From Franconibacter pulveris DSM 19144 (lineage in GTDB: Bacteria; Pseudomonadota; Gammaproteobacteria; Enterobacterales; Enterobacteriaceae), in contig JHYZ01000013.1 in assembly GCA_000621185.1 (NCBI GenBank), positions 124,001 through 188,000 of the forward strand: a stretch of DNA of 64,000 bases, read 5' to 3'. The notes beneath the pieces are model-generated. The model was not told where the DNA came from. It searched no databases and was given only the letters and a program-made list of their open reading frames with translations. Made by a program: the position numbers and the translations under genes. Positions 28,654 to 38,082 of the stretch are shown piece after piece. Position 1 is the first letter of the stretch; each line of letters begins with the position of its first letter.

Positions 28654-30240
28654 ATGGCACAAGTCATCAATACTAACAGCCTGTCGCTGTTGACCCAGAA
28701 CAACCTGAACAAATCTCAGTCTTCCCTGAGCTCCGCTATTGAGCGTCTCTCCTCTGGTCTGCGTATCAACAGCGCGAAAGACGACGCTGCCGGCCAGGCG
28801 ATTGCTAACCGTTTCACCGCGAACATCAAAGGCCTGACTCAGGCTTCCCGTAACGCCAACGACGGTATCTCTATCGCGCAGACCACTGAAGGTTCTCTGT
28901 CTGAAATCAACAACAACCTGCAGCGTGTTCGTGAGCTGTCAGTTCAGGCCACCAACGGTACTAACTCCGATTCCGACCTGAAATCCATCCAGGCTGAAAT
29001 TACACAGCGCCTGAGCGAAATCGACCGTGTTTCCGGTCAGACTCAGTTCAACGGCGTGAAAGTGCTGGCTTCTGACCAGACTATGAAAATCCAGGTAGGC
29101 GCGAACGATGGCGAAACCATCGAAATCGACCTGCAGGAAATCACCTCCAAGACTCTGGGCCTGGATAAACTGGATGTAACCAACCAGATCAGCAGCAAAG
29201 ATCTGAAAGGTGTTACTGAATTAGCTGCAAAAGTTGATGCAGTAAATACCCCGGCAGTTAACGTTAACTTGCAGTTCCCGCCGAAAGCAGCAAGCGGCAC
29301 GCTGGAAGTTCTGACTACCGCAACTGATGCAACTAAAGCAGGTACTCTGGCAGTTAAAGTTGGCACGGATTACTACGCAGCAACTTACGATGCGGATAAA
29401 AATACCGTTTCCTTCGATACGTCTTCTGCTGCAATCGCTGGCGCAGCTGGTACTGCCGCAGCGGGTACGACTTTTGTCAACGACGGTACTGTTGTTGAGC
29501 TGTCTGATATTGCTTCTGCAGCACAAACCAACACTGCTAACCCGGCAAACTATACCGTATTCCGTAAAGATGATGATGGCACTTTCCTGGTAACTGACGG
29601 TACTAAATCCTGGAGCGGCGCAAACGCATCTATCGATCTGACCACCGGTGCAGTAACTTTGGGTACTGCTGATGCAACTGCTAACACTACTGGCGGTGCA
29701 GGCTTTAAAGAAGTATCTAAAGACAACGTGCTGACTCTGCCGGGTTCCACTACCGCTGGTAAAGCCGCTGTTAACGCTGACCTGACTTCTGTAAATGCTT
29801 CCCTGAAAGGCACCAATGCCCTGATGGCGCGTGAAGTGAAGGCCGAAGATGGTACTACTTCCACCCAGTACTTCATTAAAAATACTGGCACTGACGGTAA
29901 AGTTTCTTACTACAAAGCAGAAGCTAATAAGACTACTGGCGCTGTGACTGCGGGCGAAGAAGCTGTTGTTGACCCGCTGAGCTCCATCGACAAAGCGCTG
30001 CAGCAGGTTGATACCCTGCGTAGCTCCCTGGGTGCGGTGCAGAACCGTCTGGATTCTACCATCACCAACCTGGGCAACACCGTAAACAACCTGTCTTCTG
30101 CACGTAGCCGTATCGAAGACGCTGATTACGCGACTGAAGTTTCCAACATGTCTCGCGCGCAGATCCTGCAGCAGGCTGGTACTTCTGTTCTGGCTCAGGC
30201 TAACCAAACTACCCAGAACGTACTCTCTCTGCTGCGTTAA
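28654..30240 (+). CDS. fliC: Flagellin FliC
   Basis: Filament subunit of 528 residues. The N-terminal D0/D1 part ([18 protein letters not shown] onward, to about 175) and the C-terminal D1/D0 part (about 440-528, ending LSLLR) are strongly conserved, including the [15 protein letters not shown] region recognised by TLR5. The central D2/D3 part is variable, Thr/Ala-rich, and contains many lysines that could be methylated by FliB. A sigma-28 promoter precedes it and a strong terminator follows. AAGGAAAAG is the SD. Confidence 0.98.
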   Translation: MAQVINTNSLSLLTQNNLNKSQSSLSSAIERLSSGLRINSAKDDAAGQAIANRFTANIKGLTQASRNANDGISIAQTTEGSLSEINNNLQRVRELSVQATNGTNSDSDLKSIQAEITQRLSEIDRVSGQTQFNGVKVLASDQTMKIQVGANDGETIEIDLQEITSKTLGLDKLDVTNQISSKDLKGVTELAAKVDAVNTPAVNVNLQFPPKAASGTLEVLTTATDATKAGTLAVKVGTDYYAATYDADKNTVSFDTSSAAIAGAAGTAAAGTTFVNDGTVVELSDIASAAQTNTANPANYTVFRKDDDGTFLVTDGTKSWSGANASIDLTTGAVTLGTADATANTTGGAGFKEVSKDNVLTLPGSTTAGKAAVNADLTSVNASLKGTNALMAREVKAEDGTTSTQYFIKNTGTDGKVSYYKAEANKTTGAVTAGEEAVVDPLSSIDKALQQVDTLRSSLGAVQNRLDSTITNLGNTVNNLSSARSRIEDADYATEVSNMSRAQILQQAGTSVLAQANQTTQNVLSLLR

Positions 30241-30275
30241 TCCAGCGATTGAAATTTGGGAAGTTAAAGATAATC

Positions 30276-30302
30276 AAGGCAGCGAAAGCTGCCTTTTTTT
30301 TC
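30276..30302 (+). terminator. fliC terminator
   Basis: AAGGCAGC and GCTGCCTT close a GAAA tetraloop and run into eight T residues. In E. coli the fliC 3' end also yields the small RNA FliX; whether that occurs here cannot be told. Confidence 0.94.
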
Positions 30303-30318
30303 GACTGGAGCAAGCGTA

Positions 30319-31524
30319 ATGAGAGAAATATTGATTAACGAACCTGCATTTGTGCGTTCCTTCAGCTGTACTGGAGGAGCCTGCCGTGACCATTGCTGTA
30401 AGGGCTGGCAGATTACGCTTGATAAGCAGACGGTAAAGAAATACACCACCAGCAAAGACTTCACGATCCGTACGATCGCGGAGCAAAGTATTGATATAGT
30501 AAAAAAGAGCCAGCAGGACTGGGGCATTGTGAAGTTTTCACCACTAACGGGGAACTGCCCTTATTTCGATGAAGATCGGTTATGCCGGGTGCAGAAAAGC
30601 ATGGGAGCCCAGGCATTAAGCCACACCTGTTCTATGTTTCCCCGGTCGAATCGTGTCTATAAAGCGGAGATTCAGCATTCGCTTAATATCTCTTGCCCGG
30701 AAGTAGCGTCGATTATTTTTAGCGATGCTGATGCAATGCGCTTCTCTGAGCGAGTCGTCTTGCAGGATAAATTCAATAACGCCAATCCCATCTCTGCACA
30801 AAACAAGCTTCTCAACCTGTTTTGCCTGAGCCTTATCGATTTTGTTGAAACGGATGTCGAAACCGGTCTCTACGCCACCATCAAGTTTCTTATGTTTATT
30901 GAGAAAGTTGAAACGATTGATGATGCTTCGCTTGTTGAAATTGAAAACGCCTATGCCGTTTTAGCTGGTCAGTTGCAGTCGGGCGAAATGAAACAAGAGT
31001 TGGCCGCACTTAGTACCGATAAAAAAGTGAAAGTATCGTTGGTCTTATTAATGCAGGATTTCTTTCGCAAAAAAGCGACGACCCGTGGCAGCGGCGTGCT
31101 TAATTATTATATCGATTACTTATTACATGCGCTCTTCGCACAGCAGGATGCGGGTCTCGAAGAAAAAATTACCGCTATTGAAAACGCCTGGCAAGAAATC
31201 GTGCTGCCCTCTTTTGAAGAGAGCGGGTTTGCCATCAAAAACTTTATTCTTTATAAGTTCTGGCAAAACAATTTTCCAAACTATCAGAGTGTGCCGCCGC
31301 TGCGCGCGCTCTATATGATCGTAGCCGAATATTACTTTATTAAACTTCTGGCTTCGGCTTGCGCGAAGCATAAAGGTTCGATAGAGCGCGACGATCTGGT
31401 GAATATTGTCTATAGCTTCCATTCGCTAAGTCAGCATAACAAAGCGCTGACCGAGACGTTTTATGGGCATATCGAAAGCGTGAGATCGGGTGACGATCTC
31501 TCTATGATCCATCTTCTTGGTTAA
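30319..31524 (+). CDS. fliB: Flagellin lysine-N-methylase FliB
   Basis: Methylates surface lysines of flagellin. The 401 residues carry an N-terminal cysteine array (CTGGACRDHCCKGW, Cys17-22-26-27) and a second cluster (GNCPYFDEDRLCRVQ, SHTCSMFPR, ISCPE), which fit the iron-sulfur cluster described for this family. The gene lies directly behind fliC, as in Salmonella; E. coli K-12 lacks it. It has its own SD-like GGAG 10 bases before the ATG and may depend on read-through from fliC. Confidence 0.93.
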   Translation: MREILINEPAFVRSFSCTGGACRDHCCKGWQITLDKQTVKKYTTSKDFTIRTIAEQSIDIVKKSQQDWGIVKFSPLTGNCPYFDEDRLCRVQKSMGAQALSHTCSMFPRSNRVYKAEIQHSLNISCPEVASIIFSDADAMRFSERVVLQDKFNNANPISAQNKLLNLFCLSLIDFVETDVETGLYATIKFLMFIEKVETIDDASLVEIENAYAVLAGQLQSGEMKQELAALSTDKKVKVSLVLLMQDFFRKKATTRGSGVLNYYIDYLLHALFAQQDAGLEEKITAIENAWQEIVLPSFEESGFAIKNFILYKFWQNNFPNYQSVPPLRALYMIVAEYYFIKLLASACAKHKGSIERDDLVNIVYSFHSLSQHNKALTETFYGHIESVRSGDDLSMIHLLG

Positions 31525-31529
31525 TCATC

Positions 31530-31555
31530 AACGGCAGGCTTTCCTGCCGTTAAAA
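31530..31555 (+). terminator. Hairpin after fliB
   Basis: AACGGCAGG and CCTGCCGTT close a CTTT loop just behind the fliB stop. The downstream sequence is A-rich, not T-rich, so it may be an mRNA 3' stem more than a terminator. Confidence 0.4.
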
Positions 31556-31693
31556 GGCTTAATTTATTGAAATTTATCAATAAATTTACTGGATATGGTC
31601 TTTTTTCCTGCTACCCGGTTAACAAAAGTCAAATAACCCTCCTTTTGTGTCTTTATTCATTCGATAGATAGTCCTCCAGAAACGGATAATCGT

Positions 31694-31701
31694 GCCGATA
31701 A
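31694..31701 (+). promoter_or_regulatory. Sigma-28 type -10 element of fliA
   Basis: The octamer GCCGATAA is a perfect sigma-28 -10 element 26 bases before the fliA start. The -35 position 11 bases upstream (TCCAGAAA) is a poor match, so autogenous activation would be weak or need FlhDC. Confidence 0.55.
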
Positions 31702-31726
31702 CTCAATTAACGCAGGGCTGTTTATC

Positions 31727-32446
31727 GTGAATTCAATGTATACCGCTGAAGGTGTAATGGATAAACACTCGCTGTGGCAGCGTTATGTGCCGCTGGTGCG
31801 TCACGAAGCATTGCGCCTTCAGGTGCGGCTGCCGGCGAGCGTGGAACTGGACGATCTGCTCCAGGCGGGCGGTATTGGCCTGCTAAACGCAGTCGAACGC
31901 TACGACGCCCTGCAAGGAACGGCATTTACCACTTACGCAGTGCAGCGTATTCGTGGCGCGATGCTGGATGAACTGCGCAGCCGCGACTGGGTGCCGCGCA
32001 GCGTCCGACGCAACGCGCGCGAAGTGGCGCAGGCTATAGGCCAACTGGAACAGGAACTGGGACGCAACGCCACCGAAACTGAAGTGGCGCAGCGCCTGGA
32101 TATCCCGCTCGAAGAGTACCGGCAGATGCTGCTCGATACCAATAACAGCCAGCTTTTCTCCTACGACGAGTGGCGGGAAGAGCATGGCGACAGCATCGAG
32201 CTGGTCACTGAAGAGCACCAGAATGAAAACCCTTTGCAACAGCTGTTGGAGAGCAATCTTCGCCATCGCGTGATGGAAGCGATCGAATCGCTGCCGGAGC
32301 GTGAACAGCTGGTGCTGACGCTCTATTACCAGGAAGAGCTCAATCTCAAGGAGATTGGCGCGGTGCTGGAAGTAGGGGAGTCGCGGGTAAGCCAGCTGCA
32401 CAGCCAGGCTATTAAACGTCTGCGCACCCGGCTGGGGAAGCTATAA
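31727..32446 (+). CDS. fliA: Flagellar sigma factor FliA (sigma-28)
   Basis: Directs RNA polymerase to class 3 flagellar and chemotaxis promoters and is held inactive by FlgM until the hook is complete. The 239 residues are nearly those of E. coli, including the region 2 segment SVELDDLLQAGGIGLLNAVE and the region 4 HTH LKEIGAVLEVGESRVSQLHS. The GTG at 31727 is chosen by alignment; ATG 31736 is an alternative. Confidence 0.97.
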   Translation: MNSMYTAEGVMDKHSLWQRYVPLVRHEALRLQVRLPASVELDDLLQAGGIGLLNAVERYDALQGTAFTTYAVQRIRGAMLDELRSRDWVPRSVRRNAREVAQAIGQLEQELGRNATETEVAQRLDIPLEEYRQMLLDTNNSQLFSYDEWREEHGDSIELVTEEHQNENPLQQLLESNLRHRVMEAIESLPEREQLVLTLYYQEELNLKEIGAVLEVGESRVSQLHSQAIKRLRTRLGKL

Positions 32447-32501
32447 CCTGAGTTGCTCACCTGCCGGTAACGCCACACACAGCATTTATTGAGGAGTTAT
32501 C

Positions 32502-33053
32502 ATGACGGTGCAGCAACTAAAAAGACGGCCCCTGAGCCGCTACCTGAAAGATTTCAAACACGCGCAAACCCACTGCGCGCACTGCCATAAGCTGCTTGAC
32601 CGCATCACCCTGGTCCGCCAGGGTGAGATAGTCAACAAGATAGCCATCGCGCAACTCGATACGCTCATGGACGAAACAGCCTGGGAGGTGGAGCGTCAGG
32701 AGTGGGTGGCGCTTTGCCGCTTTTGCGGCGATCTGCACTGCAAAGAGCAGAGCAACTATTTCGATATCATCGGCTTCAAGCAGTATCTCTTCGAACAGAC
32801 CGACATGAGCCACGGCACTATCCGTGAATATGTTGTTCGCCTGCGCCGTCTCGGCGCGCACCTGACGCAAAAACAGGTGCCGCAGGATCTGGCCTTGCAG
32901 GGCGATATTGATGCCCAACTCGACATGTGGCTACCGCTCACCAGCACGAACAATTATCGCATCGCGCTGCGTAAGTACGCCCAGTACCAGGCGCAAAAAG
33001 CGCTCCCCCAGACACATAACCCCGCCGCGTCCTCGACATGTGATATATATTAA
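32502..33053 (+). CDS. fliZ: Flagellar regulator FliZ
   Basis: Tyrosine-recombinase-fold DNA-binding protein that antagonises sigma-S at curli and other promoters while motility genes are on. The 183 residues match E. coli FliZ, including RRPLSRYLKDFKHAQTHCAH and the zinc-ligand-like cysteines there and in ALCRFCGDLHC. It follows fliA by 55 bases with TTGAGGAG as SD. Confidence 0.96.
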   Translation: MTVQQLKRRPLSRYLKDFKHAQTHCAHCHKLLDRITLVRQGEIVNKIAIAQLDTLMDETAWEVERQEWVALCRFCGDLHCKEQSNYFDIIGFKQYLFEQTDMSHGTIREYVVRLRRLGAHLTQKQVPQDLALQGDIDAQLDMWLPLTSTNNYRIALRKYAQYQAQKALPQTHNPAASSTCDIY

Positions 33054-33141
33054 AAAAGAATAAGTTGTAGCGGAGTCGATTTTGCTTTCTCTGCGAAACT
33101 ACTTACACTGCGGCTTAACGTTTTGACTCTCTGGGGGAAAT

Positions 33142-33942
33142 ATGAAATTAGCTACTTTTGGTCGGCAAGCGCTGATGGGCGTGATGGCGGTGGCGCTGGT
33201 CGCCGGCATGAGCGTAAAGACTTACGCTGCGGAAAACCTGCTTAATAAAGTTAAAGAGCGCGGCACGCTGCTGGTAGGGCTTGAAGGCACCTATCCGCCG
33301 TTCAGCTATCAAGGCGACGACGGCAAGCTGACCGGTTTTGAAGTCGAGTTCGCCGAACAGTTGGCCCAGCATCTTGGCGTTAAAGCCTCTCTGAAACCGA
33401 CTAAATGGGACGGCATGCTCGCTTCGCTTGATTCTAAACGCATCGATGTGGTGATAAACCAGGTCACTATCTCCGACGAGCGTAAGAAAAAATATGACTT
33501 CTCCACGCCTTATACCGTTTCCGGCATTCAGGCGCTGGTGAAAAAAGAGAACGCGAACAGCATCACTAACGCCGATTCGCTGAAAGGCAAAAAAGTGGGC
33601 GTGGGCCTTGGCACTAACTATGAAGAGTGGCTGCGCCAGAATGTCCAGGGCGTGGATATCCGTACCTATGACGATGACCCGACCAAATATCAGGATCTGC
33701 GCGTAGGCCGTATCGACGCCATCCTGGTTGACCGTCTGGCGGCGCTGGATCTGGTGAAGAAAACCAACAATACCCTGGCCGCAGCGGGTGAACCGTTCTC
33801 ACGTCAGGAAGCTGGCGTGGCGCTGCGTAAAGGCAATGAAGATTTGCTGAACGCCATTAACCAGGCTATCGCCGATATGCAGAAGGATGGCTCGCTCAAG
33901 CAGCTTTCTGAGAAGTGGTTTGGCGCGGATGTAACCAAATAA
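33142..33942 (+). CDS. tcyJ: Cystine-binding periplasmic protein TcyJ (FliY)
   Basis: Solute-binding subunit of the TcyJLN L-cystine importer. The 266 residues start with a signal peptide (cleavage likely after SVKTYA, about residue 29) followed by the SBP family 3 signature GFEVEFAEQLAQHLGV. CTGGGGG lies before the ATG. A terminator separates it from dcyD, which allows more binding protein than permease to be made. Confidence 0.96.
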   Translation: MKLATFGRQALMGVMAVALVAGMSVKTYAAENLLNKVKERGTLLVGLEGTYPPFSYQGDDGKLTGFEVEFAEQLAQHLGVKASLKPTKWDGMLASLDSKRIDVVINQVTISDERKKKYDFSTPYTVSGIQALVKKENANSITNADSLKGKKVGVGLGTNYEEWLRQNVQGVDIRTYDDDPTKYQDLRVGRIDAILVDRLAALDLVKKTNNTLAAAGEPFSRQEAGVALRKGNEDLLNAINQAIADMQKDGSLKQLSEKWFGADVTK

Positions 33943-33957
33943 GCGACGTTTTGAAGA

Positions 33958-33988
33958 AAAAAGGTGCTGATTTCAGCACCTTTTTTTA
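33958..33988 (+). terminator. tcyJ terminator
   Basis: AAAGGTGCTGA (33960-33970) pairs with TCAGCACCTTT (33973-33983), followed by T residues. It is probably partly read through into dcyD. Confidence 0.92.
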
Positions 33989-34065
33989 TTGTATTCTGCC
34001 GGGCGCAGTCTGGGTGAATCATAATAAAACGTTACGCCATATCTGAAACGGCAACCGGAGGCTGT

Positions 34066-35052
34066 ATGTCTTTGCAAAATTTAACCCGCTTTGCGCGCCT
34101 CGAACTGATTGGCGCGCCCACGCCGCTTGAGTATCTGCCGCGCCTGTCAGATTACCTGGGGCGCGAAATCTACATTAAGCGCGACGACGTCACCCCGGTG
34201 GCGATGGGCGGCAACAAGCTGCGCAAGCTGGAGTTTCTCGCCGCCGAAGCGTTGCGCGAAGGCGCGGATACGCTTATCACCGCCGGCGCCATTCAGTCTA
34301 ACCATGTGCGCCAGACGGCGGCGGTGGCGGCGAAGCTTGGGCTTAACTGCGTGGCGCTGCTGGAAAACCCGATGGGCACGCGCGCTGAAAACTACCTCAG
34401 CAACGGCAACCGCCTGTTGCTGGATTTATTCAACGCCCAGATTGAAATGTGCGCGGCGCTCACCGATCCGGATGCGCAGCTCAACGAGCTTGCCACCCGC
34501 GTGGAAGCGCAGGGCTTTCGTCCTTATGTCATCCCGGTTGGCGGTTCCAATGCGCTGGGCGCACTCGGCTATGTGGAAAGCGCGCTGGAAATCGCCCAGC
34601 AATGTGAAGGCGCGGTTGAACTCTCTTCTGTGGTGGTCGCCTCCGGCAGCGCAGGGACCCACGCCGGGCTGGCGGTGGGGCTGGAGCAACTGATGCCGGA
34701 AGTCGACCTGATTGGCGTGACGGTATCGCGCAAGGTTGAGCAGCAAAAACCGAAAGTTGTGGCGCTGCAACAGGCGGTCGCGCAGGCCCTGGAGCTGGAA
34801 GCGCGTGCGGACATCCTTTTATGGGATGATTATTTTGCCCCGGCTTACGGCGTACCTAACGACGAAGGGATGGAGGCGGTAAAACTGCTGGCGCGCCTTG
34901 AAGGCATTCTGCTCGACCCGGTATACACCGGGAAAGCGATGGCCGGGCTCATTGACGGCATTGCACAGCAACGCTTCAAAGACCACGGACCGATTCTCTT
35001 TGTTCATACAGGCGGCGCGCCGGCGCTTTTCGCCTATCATCCGCATATCTGA
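34066..35052 (+). CDS. dcyD: D-cysteine desulfhydrase DcyD
   Basis: PLP enzyme that breaks D-cysteine into pyruvate, ammonia and sulfide. The 328 residues belong to the ACC deaminase branch: the PLP lysine is in the [11 protein letters not shown] segment (about residue 51), and the phosphate-binding loop is SGSAGTHAG. It lies inside the cystine uptake cluster, so imported D-cystine can be used or detoxified. The SD is CGGAGG. Confidence 0.96.
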   Translation: MSLQNLTRFARLELIGAPTPLEYLPRLSDYLGREIYIKRDDVTPVAMGGNKLRKLEFLAAEALREGADTLITAGAIQSNHVRQTAAVAAKLGLNCVALLENPMGTRAENYLSNGNRLLLDLFNAQIEMCAALTDPDAQLNELATRVEAQGFRPYVIPVGGSNALGALGYVESALEIAQQCEGAVELSSVVVASGSAGTHAGLAVGLEQLMPEVDLIGVTVSRKVEQQKPKVVALQQAVAQALELEARADILLWDDYFAPAYGVPNDEGMEAVKLLARLEGILLDPVYTGKAMAGLIDGIAQQRFKDHGPILFVHTGGAPALFAYHPHI

Positions 35053-35075
35053 TAACCCTGGGTGCGATTTATATA

Positions 35076-35744
35076 ATGCAAGAAAGTATTCAACTGGTGC
35101 TCGACTCCGCCCCCTTTTTGCTGCGGGGCGCTGTTTTTACGCTGCAGCTTAGCATCGGCGGCATGTTTTTCGGGCTGGTGCTCGGTTTTGTGCTGGCGCT
35201 GATGCGCCTGTCTCATATCTGGCCCATCTCCTGGCTGGCGCGCTTTTATATTTCGATTTTTCGCGGCACGCCGCTTATCGCGCAGCTCTTTATGATCTAC
35301 TACGGCCTGCCGCAGTTTGGCATTGAGCTGGACCCTATCCCGGCGGCCATGATCGGACTGTCGCTGAACACCGCGGCTTATACCTCGGAGACGCTGCGCG
35401 CGGCGATTTCCTCTATCGATAAAGGGCAGTGGGAAGCGGCGGCGAGTATCGGCATGACGCCGTGGCAAACGCTGCGCCGCGCCATTCTGCCGCAGGCGGC
35501 CCGCGTAGCGCTGCCGCCGCTCAGCAACAGCTTCATCAGCCTGGTGAAAGATACCTCGCTTGCCGCCACCATTCAGGTGCCAGAGCTGTTCCGTCAGGCG
35601 CAGTTGATAACGTCGCGCACGCTGGAAGTGTTCACCATGTATCTGGCCGCTTCACTGATTTACTGGGTAATGGCGACGGTGCTCTCCGCGCTGCAAAACT
35701 ATTTCGAAAACCAGCTGAACCGACAGGAGCGCGAACCGAAATGA
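35076..35744 (+). CDS. tcyL: L-cystine ABC permease TcyL (YecS)
   Basis: Membrane subunit of the TcyJLN importer, 222 residues with about five TM helices. It carries the amino-acid permease EAA loop (EAAASIGMTPWQTLRRAILP, about residues 121-140) that contacts the ATPase. It overlaps tcyN by 4 bases. Confidence 0.96.
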   Translation: MQESIQLVLDSAPFLLRGAVFTLQLSIGGMFFGLVLGFVLALMRLSHIWPISWLARFYISIFRGTPLIAQLFMIYYGLPQFGIELDPIPAAMIGLSLNTAAYTSETLRAAISSIDKGQWEAAASIGMTPWQTLRRAILPQAARVALPPLSNSFISLVKDTSLAATIQVPELFRQAQLITSRTLEVFTMYLAASLIYWVMATVLSALQNYFENQLNRQEREPK

Positions 35745-36493
35745 GTGCGATTGAAGTAAAAAAACTGGTGAAAGCGTTCCACGGCCAGACGGTGCTGCAC
35801 GGCATTGACCTTGAGGTCGCAGAGGGAGAGGTTGTGGCGATTATCGGGCCGAGCGGCTCCGGGAAAACGACGCTGCTGCGCAGCATCAACCTGCTGGAGC
35901 AGCCCGACAGCGGCACCATCAGAGTGGGCGAAATGCTCATCGACGCCGCGAAGCCGATGAGCCAGCAGAAAGCGCTGGTGCGGCGGCTGCGCCAGCACGT
36001 CGGGTTCGTGTTTCAGAGCTTTAATCTCTTCCCTCACCGTACGGTGCTGGAAAATATTATCGAAGGGCCGGTTATCGTTAAAGGCGAACCCAAAGCCGAG
36101 GCCGCTGCCCGGGCGCGTGAATTGCTGGCGAAAGTCGGGCTGACCGGGAAAGAGACCAGCTATCCTAAGCGTCTCTCTGGCGGGCAGCAACAGCGCGTGG
36201 CGATAGCCCGGGCACTGGCGATGCGTCCGGACGTTATCCTCTTTGACGAGCCGACGTCGGCGCTGGACCCGGAGCTGGTGGGAGAGGTGCTGAATACTAT
36301 TCGGCAGCTTGCCGAAGAGAAACGCACCATGGTTATCGTTACGCATGAGATGAGCTTCGCCCGCGACGTGGCGGACCGCGCCATTTTCATGGACCAGGGA
36401 CGCATCGTGGAGCAGGGGCCAGCGAAATCACTCTTCGCTAACCCGCAACAGCCGCGTACCCGGCAGTTTCTTGAGAAGTTCCTGAACGCCTGA
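35741..36493 (+). CDS. tcyN: L-cystine ABC ATPase TcyN (YecC)
   Basis: ATPase subunit of the cystine importer. The 250 residues show Walker A (GPSGSGKTT), the signature LSGGQQQRVAIARAL and Walker B with ILFDEPTSALDPE. The frame is open far upstream inside tcyL, but ATG 35741, preceded by GACAGGAG and overlapping the tcyL stop (ATGA), is the start that matches E. coli. Confidence 0.96.
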   Translation: MSAIEVKKLVKAFHGQTVLHGIDLEVAEGEVVAIIGPSGSGKTTLLRSINLLEQPDSGTIRVGEMLIDAAKPMSQQKALVRRLRQHVGFVFQSFNLFPHRTVLENIIEGPVIVKGEPKAEAAARARELLAKVGLTGKETSYPKRLSGGQQQRVAIARALAMRPDVILFDEPTSALDPELVGEVLNTIRQLAEEKRTMVIVTHEMSFARDVADRAIFMDQGRIVEQGPAKSLFANPQQPRTRQFLEKFLNA

Positions 36494-36506
36494 GGCGCCT
36501 GCTCTG

Positions 36507-36534
36507 ACCCTCTCCCCGACGCAGGGGAGGGGAG
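36507..36534. repeat. Imperfect C-rich/G-rich palindrome between convergent genes
   Basis: CCCTCTCCCC and GGGGAGGGG face each other across GACGCA. Such 'ccctctcccc' palindromes recur between genes in enterobacteria; lack of T tracts makes a terminator role uncertain. Confidence 0.45.
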
Positions 36535-36570
36535 TTCTGAACCGCAGCGCTGCCTCAACGCCGCAGGATA

Positions 36571-37932
36571 TCACCAGGCCCACTTCGCCTCGTCGCTGCC
36601 GAGCGGCGAGGGCGCGCGTGACCAGGCAAGCGGCGTACCCGCAAGCCACAGCGGCGGTTTGAGCCGCGCCCCCAGCCCGAAAGAAGACCACTCATAAAAA
36701 GGCAGCTCGTCATACCGGCTTCGTGCGGGAAACGCTGTCTCCTGCCGCTGGGGATGCGCCATCAGAAACGCCGCCGTGCGCGCCAGCGAAAGCCGCGCCC
36801 GGTAGCCCTGCTGAGCATGTAAACGGTGATAAAGTCCCTTCAGCACAGCGGCGGCCATCATGTAGCCCGTGGCGTGATCGAGCGCCTGCACCGGCAGCGG
36901 GGTGGGCTTGTCGCTCCCTTGCCAGAGCATGCCGGCATGCGCGATGCCGCAGGCCATCTGCACCAGGCTGTCGAAGCCCCGACGGTTGCGCCACGGGCCG
37001 CTCCAGCCCCAGGCGTTCAGCGAAACATCCACCAGGCCTGGCGCCAGCGCGCTTCGCGTTTCCTCATCAAAACCCAACGCCGCCAGCGCATCGGCCCGGT
37101 AGCCATGCACCACGACATCCGCCTTCGCCAGTAAATCACGTAGCCGCGCCTTGCCTTCCTCGCTTTTGAGATTGAGCCGCGCGCAGCGTTTCCCCGCCGT
37201 GATTTCCTCTTCCAGGGTCGGTTCGGCCCAGCCGGGCGGGTCAATGCGCAGCACCTGCGCGCCGAGCCCGGCCAGCAGCCGTGTGGCGACGGGCCCTGCG
37301 ATAATGCGCGTCAAATCCAGCACGCGAATGCCAAGCAGGGGTCTGGCAGCAGGGAGCCGCCATGGCGCCGCTGGGGCTGCGCCCGTGAATTGCTGTATAA
37401 AGAGCGGTTCGCGCGCGACCGCCGCACCCTGCGGGTGGCTGCGCCATTCACTTTCGCTGCGCATCGCCGCCGCGCAACCGCCAGCCTGCGCGATGGCGTC
37501 TTCAAGCGCCACGCTTCGCCAGCCTTTTACCGTAGCGGCCAGCGCTTCCCGGTCCGCGTGAATGCCCAGCACGCGCTCCATCGCCTGGCGATGATGGGCG
37601 GCGTTAGTATGCAGTCTTATCCAGCCATCCTGCGTTGCGTAATCTCCGGCAAAAGGATCCCAGAGCGCGGGAGCAGGGCGGTTAAGCGGCCGCAGGCTCA
37701 TCTGGAACCACTGGCTCGCCAGCCTGCGGTCAACTTCTGGCGTGGCGTTGGAAGAAATAAGGCGCTGCAGCGTGCCGGCTACCAGCGCAATACTTGCCGC
37801 CGCAATATCGCTAACGGCAAAGCAAGAAGGCAGCGCGCCGCGATGAATATATAAAATATCCGGCGGCGAATTTTCCTGTAATTCACGCCAGAGTTCGGTA
37901 AAGACAGAAGCTGTCTCGGTTGGTTTACACAT
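36571..37932 (-). CDS. CaiB/BaiF family CoA-transferase-like protein
   Basis: Family III CoA-transferase relative. The 453-residue protein has a complete C-terminal domain beginning GIRVLDLTRIIAGPVATRLL (about 201-220) and a candidate catalytic Asp352 in QALDHATGYMMAA. The first 190 residues carry PFAGDYATQDGWIRLHTN, a motif normally found late in a CoA-transferase domain, so the chain looks like a partial domain fused to a whole one. AGGAGAG is the SD. It is absent from this place in E. coli K-12. The substrate is unknown, and no partner CoA-ligase or dehydrogenase is adjacent. Confidence 0.85.
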   Translation of the reverse strand: MCKPTETASVFTELWRELQENSPPDILYIHRGALPSCFAVSDIAAASIALVAGTLQRLISSNATPEVDRRLASQWFQMSLRPLNRPAPALWDPFAGDYATQDGWIRLHTNAAHHRQAMERVLGIHADREALAATVKGWRSVALEDAIAQAGGCAAAMRSESEWRSHPQGAAVAREPLFIQQFTGAAPAAPWRLPAARPLLGIRVLDLTRIIAGPVATRLLAGLGAQVLRIDPPGWAEPTLEEEITAGKRCARLNLKSEEGKARLRDLLAKADVVVHGYRADALAALGFDEETRSALAPGLVDVSLNAWGWSGPWRNRRGFDSLVQMACGIAHAGMLWQGSDKPTPLPVQALDHATGYMMAAAVLKGLYHRLHAQQGYRARLSLARTAAFLMAHPQRQETAFPARSRYDELPFYEWSSFGLGARLKPPLWLAGTPLAWSRAPSPLGSDEAKWAW

Positions 37933-38082
37933 TTTTCTCTCCTGCTTATCGCATAAACCTTAGCAAGAGATTTCTTCTCATGTGGGCTTCAATGATAATG
38001 TGTATAAATGATTTCAAAGAAATGATACGTTATATTCGTATAATTGGACGATATTAATAACGCAGGGGAATAGTCGCACAGC

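Noticed and set aside
29221-30207. A 328-codon open frame antisense to fliC
   Set aside because: Entirely inside flagellin, with Ser/Cys/Val-rich nonsense composition and no start signal.
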